A stretch of 64,000 bases of DNA from assembly GCA_041691315.1 (NCBI GenBank), contig JBEPUW010000002.1, forward strand, positions 124,001 through 188,000, given 5' to 3'. Source of the DNA: Poindextera sp041691315. GTDB lineage: Bacteria; Pseudomonadota; Alphaproteobacteria; Caulobacterales; Caulobacteraceae. Both the position numbers and the translations under genes were made by a program. Under the pieces are notes generated by a model. The model did no database searches. It was not told where the DNA came from and worked only from the letters and a program-made list of their open reading frames with translations. Below are positions 15,633 to 25,586 of this stretch, one piece after another. How positions within the stretch are numbered: position 1 is the first letter of the stretch; each line of letters begins with the position of its first letter.

Positions 15633-17411
15633 ATGGCTCGCCGTCGGCCTGACTCACCGGGGTGCAACAGCCAAAGCGTGTCTTCCCCAATCCAACGCGC
15701 GCGTGCCTTGGCGCAGACGGGTTTCGCTGTCTTGGGGTGCCGCGCCGGCGATAACCCCGCGGTCGTGGATGGGCGGCCTGTGCCTATCGACATCACGACC
15801 CGTCGCGAGATCGACGATCGCTTGAAGCGAAGCGAAGCCGAGCTTTCTGAACTGAACAAGAGCCTGGAGCGCCAAGTCGCCGAGCGGACTGGCGAGCGCA
15901 ACCTGCTCGCCACTATCGTCGAGACGACGGACGCCTTCATTCAGGTCGCCGATCTGGATTATCGCTTCCTCGCGATCAACAAGGCGAGCGCCGACGAGTT
16001 CGAACGAATATTCGGGGTCCGTCCGTCGGTAGGCGACAGCATGCTGAATCTCCTGGCGGACCGACCAGAGGATCAAGCCGCTGTCAAAGCTCTCTGGTCA
16101 CGGGCCCTCGCGGGCGAAGAGTTCACTGTGGTCGAAGAGTTCGGTGATTCAGCACGAGCCCGCCCCAGTTACGAAATCAATTTCAACACGTTGAGAGGAA
16201 ATGACGGCAAACGCATTGGGGCGTTCCAGATCGTCTACGATGTGACCGAGCGATTGCGAGACCAGGCCCAACTCGCCGAGGCGCAGGACGCCTTGCGGCA
16301 GTCACAAAAGCTGGAAGCGATCGGGCAGCTGACAGGCGGCGTGGCGCACGACTTCAACAACCTCCTCACCCCCATCATCGGGGGCCTGGACATTTTGCAG
16401 CGCCGAGCAGGGCTAGATGAACGGACCGGGCGCATCTTGTCAGGCGCAATCCTGGCTGCCGAGCGCGCCAAGACTTTGGTGCAACGCCTGTTGGCGTTCT
16501 CTCGTCGCCAGCCGCTCCAGCCCGCCGCAGTCGATGTGGCGGGCCTCATAAACAGCATGGCCGATCTGGTCGCCAGCACGACCGGGCCGCAGATCAGAGT
16601 CACTGCATCGGCGCCGGCCGATTTGCCGGCCGCTCACGCGGATCACAATCAGCTTGAGATGGCGATCTTGAACCTCGCCGTGAACGCGCGAGACGCCATG
16701 CCGGAGGGCGGCGCCCTCAGGATATCTGCCCAATCCGAAAAGGTCGGCCGCCGGCATCCGTCGGCGCTCACGCCAGGCACCTACGTCAGAGTATCGGTGG
16801 CTGACACCGGAATTGGGATGGACGAGGAGACGCAGAGGCGCGCCACGGAACCGTTTTTCAGCACCAAGGGCATCGGAAAGGGCACCGGTTTAGGTCTGTC
16901 TATGGTGCACGGCCTCGCCAACCAGCTTGGCGGCGCGCTCTACATCCATAGTCGGCCCGGCCTCGGCTCGAACATCGACCTCTGGCTCCCGATCAGCCAC
17001 GAGACCGCCGCTCCCGCGAATAGCGGCGCACAGTTATCGTCTGATCCGGCCCAGCCAACACCAATGGGCGCGGCGTTGCTGGTGGATGACGAAGACGTTG
17101 TGCGTGAGGCGACCGCTCGAATGTTAGAGGAACTCGGGTACGAAGTTATTGAAGCCTCGTCGGGAGAGGCGGCGCTGAAGCTCGTGGACGACGGGGTCCA
17201 TTTCGACATCTTGGTTACTGACCACTTGATGCCCGGCCTGTCTGGCGTCGACCTAGCGCGCGCGGTTCGTTCAAAACTACGGATTCCGGTCTTGATCGTT
17301 TCGGGGTTTGCCGAGGCGGAAGGTATCGCGCCGGACCTTCCTCGCCTGACGAAACCGTTTCGCCAGGCTGACCTCTCAGTCGCTATTTTGTCGTCGGGTG
17401 TCAAAAGATAG
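15633..17411 (+). CDS. Hybrid sensor histidine kinase (PAS-HisKA-HATPase-receiver), N-terminus probably truncated
   Basis: 593 residues from the first ATG (frame open from a TTG at 15546). Residues 1-50 are unlike any sensor domain; the sequence then enters at DGRPVPIDITTRREIDDRLKRSEAEL, which looks like the end of a PAS/PAC motif. A complete PAS follows (FIQVADLDYRFLAINKASADEFERIFG...), then HisKA with GGVAHDFNNLL, the HATPase with N-box NLAVNARDAMP, DTGIGMDEE and GKGTGLGLSMV, and a receiver with LLVDDEDVVRE and VTDHLMPG. The enzyme core looks intact. The missing first PAS half lies exactly where the prophage edge is. Confidence 0.8.
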   Translation: MARRRPDSPGCNSQSVSSPIQRARALAQTGFAVLGCRAGDNPAVVDGRPVPIDITTRREIDDRLKRSEAELSELNKSLERQVAERTGERNLLATIVETTDAFIQVADLDYRFLAINKASADEFERIFGVRPSVGDSMLNLLADRPEDQAAVKALWSRALAGEEFTVVEEFGDSARARPSYEINFNTLRGNDGKRIGAFQIVYDVTERLRDQAQLAEAQDALRQSQKLEAIGQLTGGVAHDFNNLLTPIIGGLDILQRRAGLDERTGRILSGAILAAERAKTLVQRLLAFSRRQPLQPAAVDVAGLINSMADLVASTTGPQIRVTASAPADLPAAHADHNQLEMAILNLAVNARDAMPEGGALRISAQSEKVGRRHPSALTPGTYVRVSVADTGIGMDEETQRRATEPFFSTKGIGKGTGLGLSMVHGLANQLGGALYIHSRPGLGSNIDLWLPISHETAAPANSGAQLSSDPAQPTPMGAALLVDDEDVVREATARMLEELGYEVIEASSGEAALKLVDDGVHFDILVTDHLMPGLSGVDLARAVRSKLRIPVLIVSGFAEAEGIAPDLPRLTKPFRQADLSVAILSSGVKR

Positions 17412-17688
17412 CTCAGGGGTTAGCGAGCGCGCTCTTCATCGCAGAAGTGCTTGGGCTCTAGGCTGCTTACCTCGCCAATTCCTAACCTGCCGAGTTTCGG
17501 ACTGGACGGCGTTCTCCTTCCGCCGTCATAAGTCGCAAGGGGCACCTACGCGAGCGTGGCGCCCGACAGGGTCGTAACGTCCGGCTTCGGCAGGCCCGAC
17601 GATTGGTAGGAAGCAGCCAATTGGGCCTTCTCTACCGCGAACTCTGCGCCCACCCTCCGCGGACGCGGCCAGACAGGAGCATCGACGG

Positions 17689-18135
17689 GTGAGGTTTGCG
17701 ACGACGCTCAGACAAGGCGAGCGCAAGAATGTGGTTGGGATCGTCATCCCGATGAATGTGGTCGAGGCCCTGGGCGGCGGGAAACGGGCGCCCGTGCGGG
17801 TGACGATCAAGGGCTACACCTATCTCAGCACCTTGGCTGTGATGGGCGGAGCCGTCATGGTCGGCGTCGCCGCCGAGCACCGCAAAGCCGCCAAGGTTGC
17901 CGGCGGAGACGAGGTCGAGGTCGATATCGAAATCGACTCGACCCCAAGAACCGTCGACACGCCGGCCGACCTCGCCGCGGCGCTGCACAAGGCCGGTGCG
18001 ACCGCGGCGTTCGAAGCGTTGGCCTTTAGTCATCGCAAGGAACATGTGCGCAGCGTCAACGACGCGAAATCGCCGGAAACGCGGCAGCGACGAATCGAAA
18101 CCGTTGCGCGGAAACTCCTTGAAGCCAGCCGCTAG
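17689..18135 (+). CDS. YdeI/OmpD-associated family protein with DUF1905 domain
   Basis: 148 residues from a GTG start with AGGAG upstream. The first 95 residues (VGIVIPMNVVEALGGGKRAPVRVTIKGYTYLSTLAVMGGAVMVGVAAEHRKAAKVAGGDEVEVDIEID) are a DUF1905 beta-barrel. The C-terminal AFEALAFSHRKEHVRSVNDAKSPETRQRRIETV is the YdeI-like helical motif. Function poorly known; cytoplasmic. 277 bp between the kinase and this gene show no gene or obvious element. Confidence 0.85.
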   Translation: MRFATTLRQGERKNVVGIVIPMNVVEALGGGKRAPVRVTIKGYTYLSTLAVMGGAVMVGVAAEHRKAAKVAGGDEVEVDIEIDSTPRTVDTPADLAAALHKAGATAAFEALAFSHRKEHVRSVNDAKSPETRQRRIETVARKLLEASR

Positions 18136-18179
18136 GCGGGTAGCGTCAGGCGCCTCGCAAGCCGCCATGGAGGATCGCG

Positions 18180-18614
18180 ATGATCAAGGCTGCCTGCCAC
18201 TGCGGCGCGGTGAGATTTGAGATCGAGGCGCCGCCGGCGTGGGTCTTGGACTGTAACTGCACGCTTTGTCGCCGCTATGGCGCGCTCTGGGCCTATCCCG
18301 GCGCTAGTCAGGTCAGCGTGCTGAAAGCGCCCGATCCAGACGTCACGGAGACCTACCAATGGAACGGCCGTAGCCTGGCGTTTCATCGCTGCCGCACGTG
18401 CGGTTGCCTGACCCACATGGAAGCGGTCGATGTCGACCCGCCGTCGCTCTATGGAGTCAACGCGCGCATGATGCTGGGACTGGACCCGTCGAAGGTCAGC
18501 CTGCGCCAAGTGGATAACGGCCACAGCGGCTTCTTCTGGACCCGCGCGGACGAGCCGGCGATCCCCAGCCACCATCCACCGCCGCCACCGCCCGGTCCCG
18601 ACGACTGGCGATGA
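18180..18614 (+). CDS. GFA family (CENP-V/GFA) zinc protein
   Basis: 144 residues. Zn-binding cysteines appear as ACHCGAVRF, CNCTLCRR and CRTCGCLTH, the standard GFA fold of glutathione-dependent formaldehyde-activating-like proteins. An ordered domain ends near residue 115 and a Pro/His-rich tail follows. Substrate unknown; most members are uncharacterised. It lies 44 bp after the YdeI-like gene, same strand. Confidence 0.88.
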   Translation: MIKAACHCGAVRFEIEAPPAWVLDCNCTLCRRYGALWAYPGASQVSVLKAPDPDVTETYQWNGRSLAFHRCRTCGCLTHMEAVDVDPPSLYGVNARMMLGLDPSKVSLRQVDNGHSGFFWTRADEPAIPSHHPPPPPPGPDDWR

Positions 18615-18657
18615 GTCCCATACGAAGGCCTAGGCGGGGGCCGACTTGGCCCAGGCT

Positions 18658-19470
18658 CTACTCAACCTCTTGCGGCTTGTCGGTGGCGTGGGCCAGGTGC
18701 GGTTCGTCGTGGGGGACGACGAACTGGTAGAGGTTGTGGGTCAGCCACTTCTCGAGGTGGGACGGATGGGTCATCACCGCGTCGGCTTGCGGGGCGAAGG
18801 CGGCCAGGTTCACCTCGACGCCCCGGCTCCCGAGATTTTCGCTCATCCATTCGGCCACGGCGTGCTCGCAGTCGGCATCCTCGACAACGACCCGCCAGCC
18901 GACCCCGCCCAGGGCGCCGTGCGAGCCGAAGAAGGTCTCGGCCGGCCGGTGGTCGCCGTCGCCCCGCCAGGTCAGGCCGACATTGCCGAACAGCGGCCGG
19001 ATCGGGTTCTGGAAGCCGCCGATCAGGCCGATATGCCCCTCGTACTTCTCGACGAATTCCTCGGCCAGGCTGCGCCGGGCGTGGCGGCTGAAACGGACAT
19101 TGGCCGGGATGATAACGCCGCCGCGAAAATTGTGCCGCGCCACGGCGTCGAAGAGGAATAGGGAATCGACCGGGATCGCGTCGCGCTCGAGCATCTCGCA
19201 GGCCATCATGGCTGCGGAGCCGCCACGACTGTAGCCGGCCAGCATCAGCCGATAGCTGGAATCCTCGTCATAGGCGGCCTTCAGCCACTTATAGACGGCG
19301 TGCGCCTCGTCCAGGACCTCATGGCCGAACAGCTTCGGGCCGCGCTGATAGAAGCTCTTCGCCCCCAGGGTCTGGCCCAGCTGGTAGACGAAGGAGGTCT
19401 TCATGATGTTGTCATAGGCCGGCCCAGGCGGTCCGGTGCCGTTTACCAAGGCGAGGCGAATATCGTTCAT
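18658..19470 (-). CDS. DUF2235-like alpha/beta hydrolase
   Basis: 270 residues. The nucleophile elbow is LAGYSRGGSAA (Ser in G-Y-S-R-G), as in DUF2235 and related Tle-type hydrolases. It is followed by VDSLFLFDAVARHN (acid candidate Asp), with His in the C-terminal part (MTHPSHLEKWLTHN). No signal peptide. No secretion-system gene is near, so an effector role is not suggested. Converges with the GFA gene. Confidence 0.7.
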   Translation of the reverse strand: MNDIRLALVNGTGPPGPAYDNIMKTSFVYQLGQTLGAKSFYQRGPKLFGHEVLDEAHAVYKWLKAAYDEDSSYRLMLAGYSRGGSAAMMACEMLERDAIPVDSLFLFDAVARHNFRGGVIIPANVRFSRHARRSLAEEFVEKYEGHIGLIGGFQNPIRPLFGNVGLTWRGDGDHRPAETFFGSHGALGGVGWRVVVEDADCEHAVAEWMSENLGSRGVEVNLAAFAPQADAVMTHPSHLEKWLTHNLYQFVVPHDEPHLAHATDKPQEVE

Positions 19471-19653
19471 CTGGCGATGGCTCGAAGGCTTCCGTCGTGG
19501 TTTACCCTATGGTTAGACGGCTTTTTCGGAAGCGTACAGGCTGGGCTATCGCCTTGCGTGAGCAAATTGACGGCGCGCGTATGTCGCGAGCCATCGCCTT
19601 GAACTCTGTTCAGGACAAGCTAGGCTGTCGTTGACCGAACAAGGTTATGCGAC

Positions 19654-20433
19654 ATGACCGATCTCGCGACTGCCAGTAAGCGTTCCGTCACCCCGCACAA
19701 ACGCACCGACAGCCACGCCCGGCACCGAACCCGGGACTGGGGCCGCGCCTTCCGCGCCTTCCAACGCCTTATGGCCAACAAGGAAGACACCTCCCAGGTC
19801 TTCGCCATCATGCATGCGCTGAACGGCGAGGCCACCAAGGTGGACTACATCCGCCTGCTGGCCACGCCGGATGGCGGCAAGATCGCCTATCAGCGGATGG
19901 AGCTATCGGAAAGGCTGATGGACGATGCGTGGCGCTCGAGCTTTCCGCCGGGCAGCGTCGGCGAGGCTTACCACAATTATCTCGAGACTGAGCACCTGTC
20001 CCCCGCCGGCTTGATCGACGAGAGCCACAAGGGCGTTCCGCCCGAGGAACTCGACCAGTCGCACCCCTATGCCTGGTACTTCCGCCGCGTGCGTGACGTG
20101 CACGACATCTGGCACGTGCTGACCGGCTATGGCCGCGATGCGCTGGGCGAAATGTGCCTGGTGGCCTTCTCGTTCCAGGAGACGCACGGGCCGGGCTGGG
20201 CCTTGATCGCCGCCGGCGGCTTCCTGCGCGCCCACGGACCTGCCGCCGGCAAGGCGCGCAAGGCCATCCTTGAAGCGCGCCGCATGGGCAAGCACGCCGT
20301 CTGGCTGGGGGGCGAAGACTACGAGAAGATGTTGTTCGAGCCGCTGGAGGATGCGCGCCGCCGTCTCGGTATCGGGCGGCCCCTGGCCTACGAGGCGGTT
20401 CCGCCGGCGTTCCGAGATCTGGCGATAGTCTAG
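19654..20433 (+). CDS. COQ4 family ubiquinone-biosynthesis protein, copy 1
   Basis: 259 residues. The COQ4 zinc motif HDxxHx11E is exact: His150-Asp151, His154 and Glu166 in HDIWHVLTGYGRDALGE. COQ4 organises the CoQ synthesis complex and has been linked to C1 ring chemistry of the ubiquinone head group. The basic, His-rich 30-residue N-terminus differs from copy 2. A paralogue follows 28 bp downstream on the same strand. Confidence 0.88.
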   Translation: MTDLATASKRSVTPHKRTDSHARHRTRDWGRAFRAFQRLMANKEDTSQVFAIMHALNGEATKVDYIRLLATPDGGKIAYQRMELSERLMDDAWRSSFPPGSVGEAYHNYLETEHLSPAGLIDESHKGVPPEELDQSHPYAWYFRRVRDVHDIWHVLTGYGRDALGEMCLVAFSFQETHGPGWALIAAGGFLRAHGPAAGKARKAILEARRMGKHAVWLGGEDYEKMLFEPLEDARRRLGIGRPLAYEAVPPAFRDLAIV

Positions 20434-20461
20434 CCTACAGGCCGCTGCGGAGGGGCCGGTC

Positions 20462-21220
20462 ATGACCAATCTGGGGCCTGCCACCAAGCAGCTCGTGCAT
20501 CGTTCGCGACGCCGCCGTCGCGATTGGAAAAGCGCGCTTGTGGCCATGCGCCGGCTGATGGTCGACAAGGAAGACACCTCCCAGGTCTATGCGGTCATGA
20601 ACGCGCTGGATGGCAACGCCTACGAGCTCGACTACGTGAAGCTGCTGGAGACGCCGGACGGCGGCCGCATCGCCTATGAGCGGGTCGAACTGGCTGACCG
20701 GCTGATGGACGAGGCCTGGCGCGCGACCTTTCCGCCGGGGAGCGTCGGGGCTGCCTATGTGGCCTTCTCGGAGGCCGAACACCTTTCGGTCCAGGGGCTT
20801 GTCGACGAGAGCCACAAGGGCATTCCGCCGGCCGAACTGGACCAGGTCCACCCCTATGCCTGGTTTTTCCGGCGCTACCGCGACATCCACGACATACTGC
20901 ACGTGCTGACCGGCTATGGCCGCGACGCACTCGGCGAGGCCTGCCTGCTGGCTTTTTCCTATCACGAGACACACGACCTGGGCCGCGCGGTGATGGCCTA
21001 TGGCGGCTATCTCCGCGCCCACGGCCCGGCCAAGTCTCAGGCCCGCAAGGCGATCAGCGAGGCGCGCCGGCGGGCCGTGCACGCCGCCTGGCTGCCGGGC
21101 GAGGATTTCCAGACGCTGCTGTTCGAACCGCTCGACGCCGCTCGCGACCGCCTTCGCCTCACCCGGCCCCTGGCCTACGAGGCCGTGCCGGTGGAGCTGA
21201 GGAATATGACCACCACCTAA
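20462..21220 (+). CDS. COQ4 family ubiquinone-biosynthesis protein, copy 2
   Basis: 252 residues, colinear with copy 1 along the whole length (MVDKEDTSQVYAVMNALDG...LDYVKLLETPDGGRIAYERVELADRLMDEAW). It retains the zinc motif His143-Asp144, His147, Glu159 in HDILHVLTGYGRDALGE. Divergence between the copies is spread throughout, so this is an old tandem duplication. Ends 40 bp before a long-palindrome repeat that separates it from the convergent acyltransferase gene. Confidence 0.88.
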   Translation: MTNLGPATKQLVHRSRRRRRDWKSALVAMRRLMVDKEDTSQVYAVMNALDGNAYELDYVKLLETPDGGRIAYERVELADRLMDEAWRATFPPGSVGAAYVAFSEAEHLSVQGLVDESHKGIPPAELDQVHPYAWFFRRYRDIHDILHVLTGYGRDALGEACLLAFSYHETHDLGRAVMAYGGYLRAHGPAKSQARKAISEARRRAVHAAWLPGEDFQTLLFEPLDAARDRLRLTRPLAYEAVPVELRNMTTT

Positions 21221-21259
21221 GCGCTCTGCCGCGGGTGGGTCACGGCGGCCAGCCGGGCG

Positions 21260-21337
21260 GTAATTGGGGACACGTACGCATCCCCAAGGTTTGATCTATC
21301 GCACGACGGTGTGGGATGCGTACGTGTCCCCAATTAC
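21260..21337. repeat. Long-palindrome (REP-like) repeat, copy 1
   Basis: Two perfect 25-bp inverted arms (21260-21284 and 21313-21337) with a 28-bp loop. Outer part of each arm is AATTGGGGACACGTAC, shared with copies at 44015 and 49200; the inner part (GCATCCC) is particular to this copy. Lies between convergent genes and could act as a transcription terminator. Confidence 0.88.
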
Positions 21338-22483
21338 GGCGAAGGGGTCGGCGCGCCCGGTGTCCGCGCCGAACGGCGTGTGGCGGGCCAGCCAGGCGGC
21401 GACCGGCCGCGCGATCAGCAGGTGCGCTGCGATCCCGCAGGCCAGAATGACCGGGAAGACGCCGGCCCATATCGCCCAGGCCAGAGCGCCGGTCGGGGCC
21501 CCGGCCAGGCGCTCGACGCCGTGGAAATAGACGATGTCGACCGGCAGATAGACCAGGTAGATCGAATAGGCGGCCTGGCCCAGCCACGGCAGCGGCGCCC
21601 AGGCCAGCGCCGGCCGATCGCTCTTGGCGGTTTCGGCCAGGCCGAAGACCAGCGCCCCGAAGGCCGGCCAGATGAAGAGGTCGTTCAGCCTGAGCAGCGC
21701 CGCGGCGACGATCCAGGCCCCGGCGACGCCGGCGACGAAGCCGCTCCAACCGCGCGGCAGGCTCCAGCGGCGGCCAAGGCCGTAGAGCCCGGCGCCGAGC
21801 AGGAAGGCCGGCACGGTCTGCATCGCGCCGATCTGCGCGGTCATGTCGGTGAACAGCACGTGTCTGGCGGCCGCGACTTCGAAGGCCAGGGCGAAGAGGC
21901 CGATCGCGCCGGCGATGACCAGGATGGGATTGAGGCGCTTCGGGGCGATCCAGGCGGTGACTGGCAGGGCGATGGTGGCGAACCACTCGGCCGAGATCAG
22001 CCAGGACGGGAAGTTCCAGCTCACCGTCGGCACGGTCCCCCAGGCCTGCACCAGGGCGAGGTTGGCGACCAGGCCGCGCCAGTCGAACACGGCGGCGGGC
22101 AGGGCGGCGCCGGTCAGCCGGGCGGCGACCATCAGCAAGGCCATCACGCCGATCGTGACCAGGTGCAGCGGATAGACGCGGGTCAGCCGCGCCCACAGGA
22201 ACGATGCGTAGCGGAACCGGCCTTGCGCCTTTTCGGTGCTCAACAGATGCACGGCGAGGAACCCCGCCAGCACGAAGAACAGCGAGGCGCCGAGATAGCC
22301 CTTGAACACCAGGCCGCTTCTGTCGCCGGCGTGCAGGCCCAGATGGAGGCGGAACTGGTTCAGCACCACCCAGGCCAGCGCAATGAAGCGCAGCGAGGCC
22401 AGCGGGCGGATTTCAGCCGGATAGCCGCCGCTCGTCGCCGGTTCGGCGCTTTCCTTGACGGTTTCGGGGGCTATGGCAGACAT
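21296..22483 (-). CDS. Acyltransferase 3 family membrane protein
   Basis: 395 residues with about ten hydrophobic segments. The N-terminal IRPLASLRFIALAWVVLNQF carries the RPLASLR(F/A) entry motif of acyltransferase-3 (OafA/NodX-like) proteins, although the usual catalytic His after the first segment is not clear. Such proteins acylate exported glycans in the inner membrane. The final codons (VIGDTYASHTVVR) are supplied by an arm of the palindromic repeat, so the native C-terminus has been replaced. Confidence 0.82.
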   Translation of the reverse strand: MSAIAPETVKESAEPATSGGYPAEIRPLASLRFIALAWVVLNQFRLHLGLHAGDRSGLVFKGYLGASLFFVLAGFLAVHLLSTEKAQGRFRYASFLWARLTRVYPLHLVTIGVMALLMVAARLTGAALPAAVFDWRGLVANLALVQAWGTVPTVSWNFPSWLISAEWFATIALPVTAWIAPKRLNPILVIAGAIGLFALAFEVAAARHVLFTDMTAQIGAMQTVPAFLLGAGLYGLGRRWSLPRGWSGFVAGVAGAWIVAAALLRLNDLFIWPAFGALVFGLAETAKSDRPALAWAPLPWLGQAAYSIYLVYLPVDIVYFHGVERLAGAPTGALAWAIWAGVFPVILACGIAAHLLIARPVAAWLARHTPFGADTGRADPFAVIGDTYASHTVVR

Positions 22484-22599
22484 CCCGGCGTCCCAATATG
22501 GCGCGGCCAGCGGATTGCCGCAGGAATTGGGCCAGGTTGGCGGCCCGCGGGGCCTGGCGCTATGGTGCGTTTCGACTCGTTTCGCGCTAGGTCAGCCGC

Positions 22600-23367
22600 A
22601 TGACGTCCCTGTCGCCAAAACCGGCCCGGCCCGCCTCCGCCGCGCGACCGCTCTATCACCGTGTGCTGCTGAAGGTGTCCGGCGAGGTGCTGATGGGCGA
22701 ACAGGCCTTCGGCATCGACCTGGCGACCCTGGACGCGGTCGCCGCCGACATCGCCGAGGTCACCGCCATGGGCGTCGAGGTCTGCCTGGTCATCGGCGGC
22801 GGCAATATCTTTCGCGGCCTGTCGATGGCCGGCAAGGGTATGGAGCGGGCCAGCGCCGACTATATGGGCATGCTGGCCACGATCATGAACGCGCTGGCGC
22901 TGCAGAGCGCGCTGGAGAAGATCGGCGTCGACACCCGCGTCCAGTCCGCCATTCCGATGGACGCGGTCTGCGAGCCCTATATCCGCCGCCGCGCCCTGCG
23001 CCACCTGGAGAAGGGCAGGGTGGTGATCTTCGCCGCCGGCCTCGGCGCGCCCTTCTTCACCACCGACACGGGCGCGGCTCTGCGCGCCGCCGAGATGGGC
23101 TGCGAGGCCCTGTTCAAGGGCACCAGCGTCGACGGCGTCTATACCGCCGACCCAAAGACCCATCCGGACGCCGAGCGCTATGACCGGCTGAGCTATCTGG
23201 ACGTCCTGGCGCGCGATCTTCGGGTCATGGACGCCTCCTCGATCAGTCTGATGCGCGACAACGCCATCCCGATCGTGGTCTTCTCGATCCGTGAACGCGG
23301 CGCCTTCCTGAACGTTCTGACCGGGGCCGGGGTGCATACCGTGATCGGCCCGGACAGCCTCCCTTAA
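22600..23367 (+). CDS. pyrH: UMP kinase
   Basis: 255 residues; phosphorylates UMP to UDP. N-terminal VLLKVSGEVLMG is the phosphate-binding loop; VIGGGNIFRG, ADYMGMLATIMNALALQ and TDTGAALRAAEMGCEALFKGTSVDGVYT are diagnostic for the bacterial hexameric UMP kinase. It has about 15 extra N-terminal residues. First gene of the envelope-biogenesis cluster; frr follows after 15 bp. Confidence 0.97.
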   Translation: MTSLSPKPARPASAARPLYHRVLLKVSGEVLMGEQAFGIDLATLDAVAADIAEVTAMGVEVCLVIGGGNIFRGLSMAGKGMERASADYMGMLATIMNALALQSALEKIGVDTRVQSAIPMDAVCEPYIRRRALRHLEKGRVVIFAAGLGAPFFTTDTGAALRAAEMGCEALFKGTSVDGVYTADPKTHPDAERYDRLSYLDVLARDLRVMDASSISLMRDNAIPIVVFSIRERGAFLNVLTGAGVHTVIGPDSLP

Positions 23368-23382
23368 GGACACCGAACCCCC

Positions 23383-23949
23383 ATGGCCGACGCCGAAAAG
23401 CCCGTCCTCTCCCGTTATCGCGACCGCATGGACAGGGCCGTCGGCGCACTGAAGGAGGAGTTCATCACCCTGCGCACCGGCCGCGCCAATGCCGGCCTGC
23501 TCGATCAGGTGATGGTGGAAGCCTATGGCGCGACCTCGCCGATCACCCAGGTCGGCAGCGTCAGCGTGCCCGACCCGCGCTCGATCACCGTCAGCGTCTG
23601 GGACAAGGGGCTGGTGGTCTCGGTGGAAAAGGCCATCCGCAATGCGGGCCTGGGCCTGAACCCGGTGGTCGAGGGCCAGAACCTGCGCGTACCGATCCCG
23701 CCGCTGACCGAGGAACGCCGCCGCGACCTGGCCAAACTGGCCAGCCGCTATGCCGAACAGCAGCGGATCGCGGTGCGCAACGTGCGCCGCGAGGCCAACG
23801 ACGATCTCAAGAAGGCCGAAAAGGACGGCGCCATCAGTCAGGACGAACTGAAGCGGATGAGCGACGAGGTGCAAAAGCTCACCGATGAGGCGGTCAAGCG
23901 CGTCGACGAAGCCTTGAAAACCAAAGAGCATGAGATCATGCAGGTCTGA
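23383..23949 (+). CDS. frr: Ribosome recycling factor
   Basis: 188 residues, standard length. RTGRANAGLLDQVMVEAYGATSPITQVGSVSVPDPR and the C-terminal helical ...RREANDDLKKAEKDGAISQDELKR identify RRF, which with EF-G splits post-termination ribosomes. Close behind pyrH, the usual bacterial arrangement. Confidence 0.97.
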   Translation: MADAEKPVLSRYRDRMDRAVGALKEEFITLRTGRANAGLLDQVMVEAYGATSPITQVGSVSVPDPRSITVSVWDKGLVVSVEKAIRNAGLGLNPVVEGQNLRVPIPPLTEERRRDLAKLASRYAEQQRIAVRNVRREANDDLKKAEKDGAISQDELKRMSDEVQKLTDEAVKRVDEALKTKEHEIMQV

Positions 23950-23992
23950 TGGCCGCGATCGGCGTGGGGGTGCGAGTCTTTAGGGGTTTTCC

Positions 23993-24761
<769 letters not shown>

Positions 24762-24784
<23 letters not shown>

Positions 24785-25586
24785 GCGCTTCGATTGGAAG
24801 AACCTCGGACAACGGGCGCTTTCGGCCGTTGTGCTGATCGCTGTTGTGCTGATCGCGGTCTTTGTCGACCAGATCTTCTTTGTGCTGATCGCCGTCGCGG
24901 CGGCGCTGCTGGCGATCGAATGGAGCACGATGAGCGCGCGGGGCGTCGCCAATCGCATGGCCATCGCCGTGACCATTGCGGTGCTGACGTCGCTGTTCTG
25001 CGCTCATCTGGGCTATTTCGGGCTCGCCTGGGCGCTCGTGGCGCCGGGCGCGCTGGCGGTCGCGCTGGTGGCGCTGGGACTTAAAGCCCGGCCGGGAGAT
25101 GGGGCCTTCGGCGTCGTCTATATCGCCGCGCCCTGCCTGGCCCTCAGCTGGATTCGCGCCACGCCCAACCCGATCAGCTGGACCATCCTGCTGTTCGCCG
25201 TGGTCTGGTCGGCGGACATTTGCGCATTTTTGGCCGGCAATGCCCTGAAAGGGCCTAAACTTTGGCCTCGATACTCCCCGAACAAGACCTGGGCAGGATT
25301 CGCCGGCGGTCTTTTGGGCGCGATGGGAGCGGCGATGCTGACGGCTGAACTCTCGACCGCCAAGCTCAGTCTGCTGGCCGCCGCCTTTATCGGCCTGGCG
25401 GGCGGGCTGTCGACCATTGCCGGCGACATGCTGGAGTCCATCCTGAAGCGGCGCTTCGGCGTCAAGGATTCCGGCGACCTCATCCCCGGCCACGGCGGAC
25501 TGCTTGACCGGGTCGACGGCCTGATGGTCGCGGTCATGGCCATTGCCGGGGCCAGGTTTATCCATCAGGCGGGGTGGGTGCATTGA
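24762..25586 (+). CDS. cdsA: Phosphatidate cytidylyltransferase
   Basis: 274 residues with about eight membrane segments. The CDP-alcohol signature is near the C-terminus: LAGGLSTIAGDMLESILKRRFGVKDSGDLIPGHGGLLDRVDGL. Makes CDP-diacylglycerol from phosphatidate and CTP. Embedded by overlaps between uppS and dxr. Confidence 0.95.

Noticed and set aside
17412..17688. Gene between kinase and YdeI-like protein
   Set aside because: Only short antisense frames; nothing with a start site or family resemblance.
22471..23931. 486-codon minus-strand ORF
   Set aside because: Antisense to pyrH and frr, His/Asp-rich composition typical of the complement of high-GC coding DNA.
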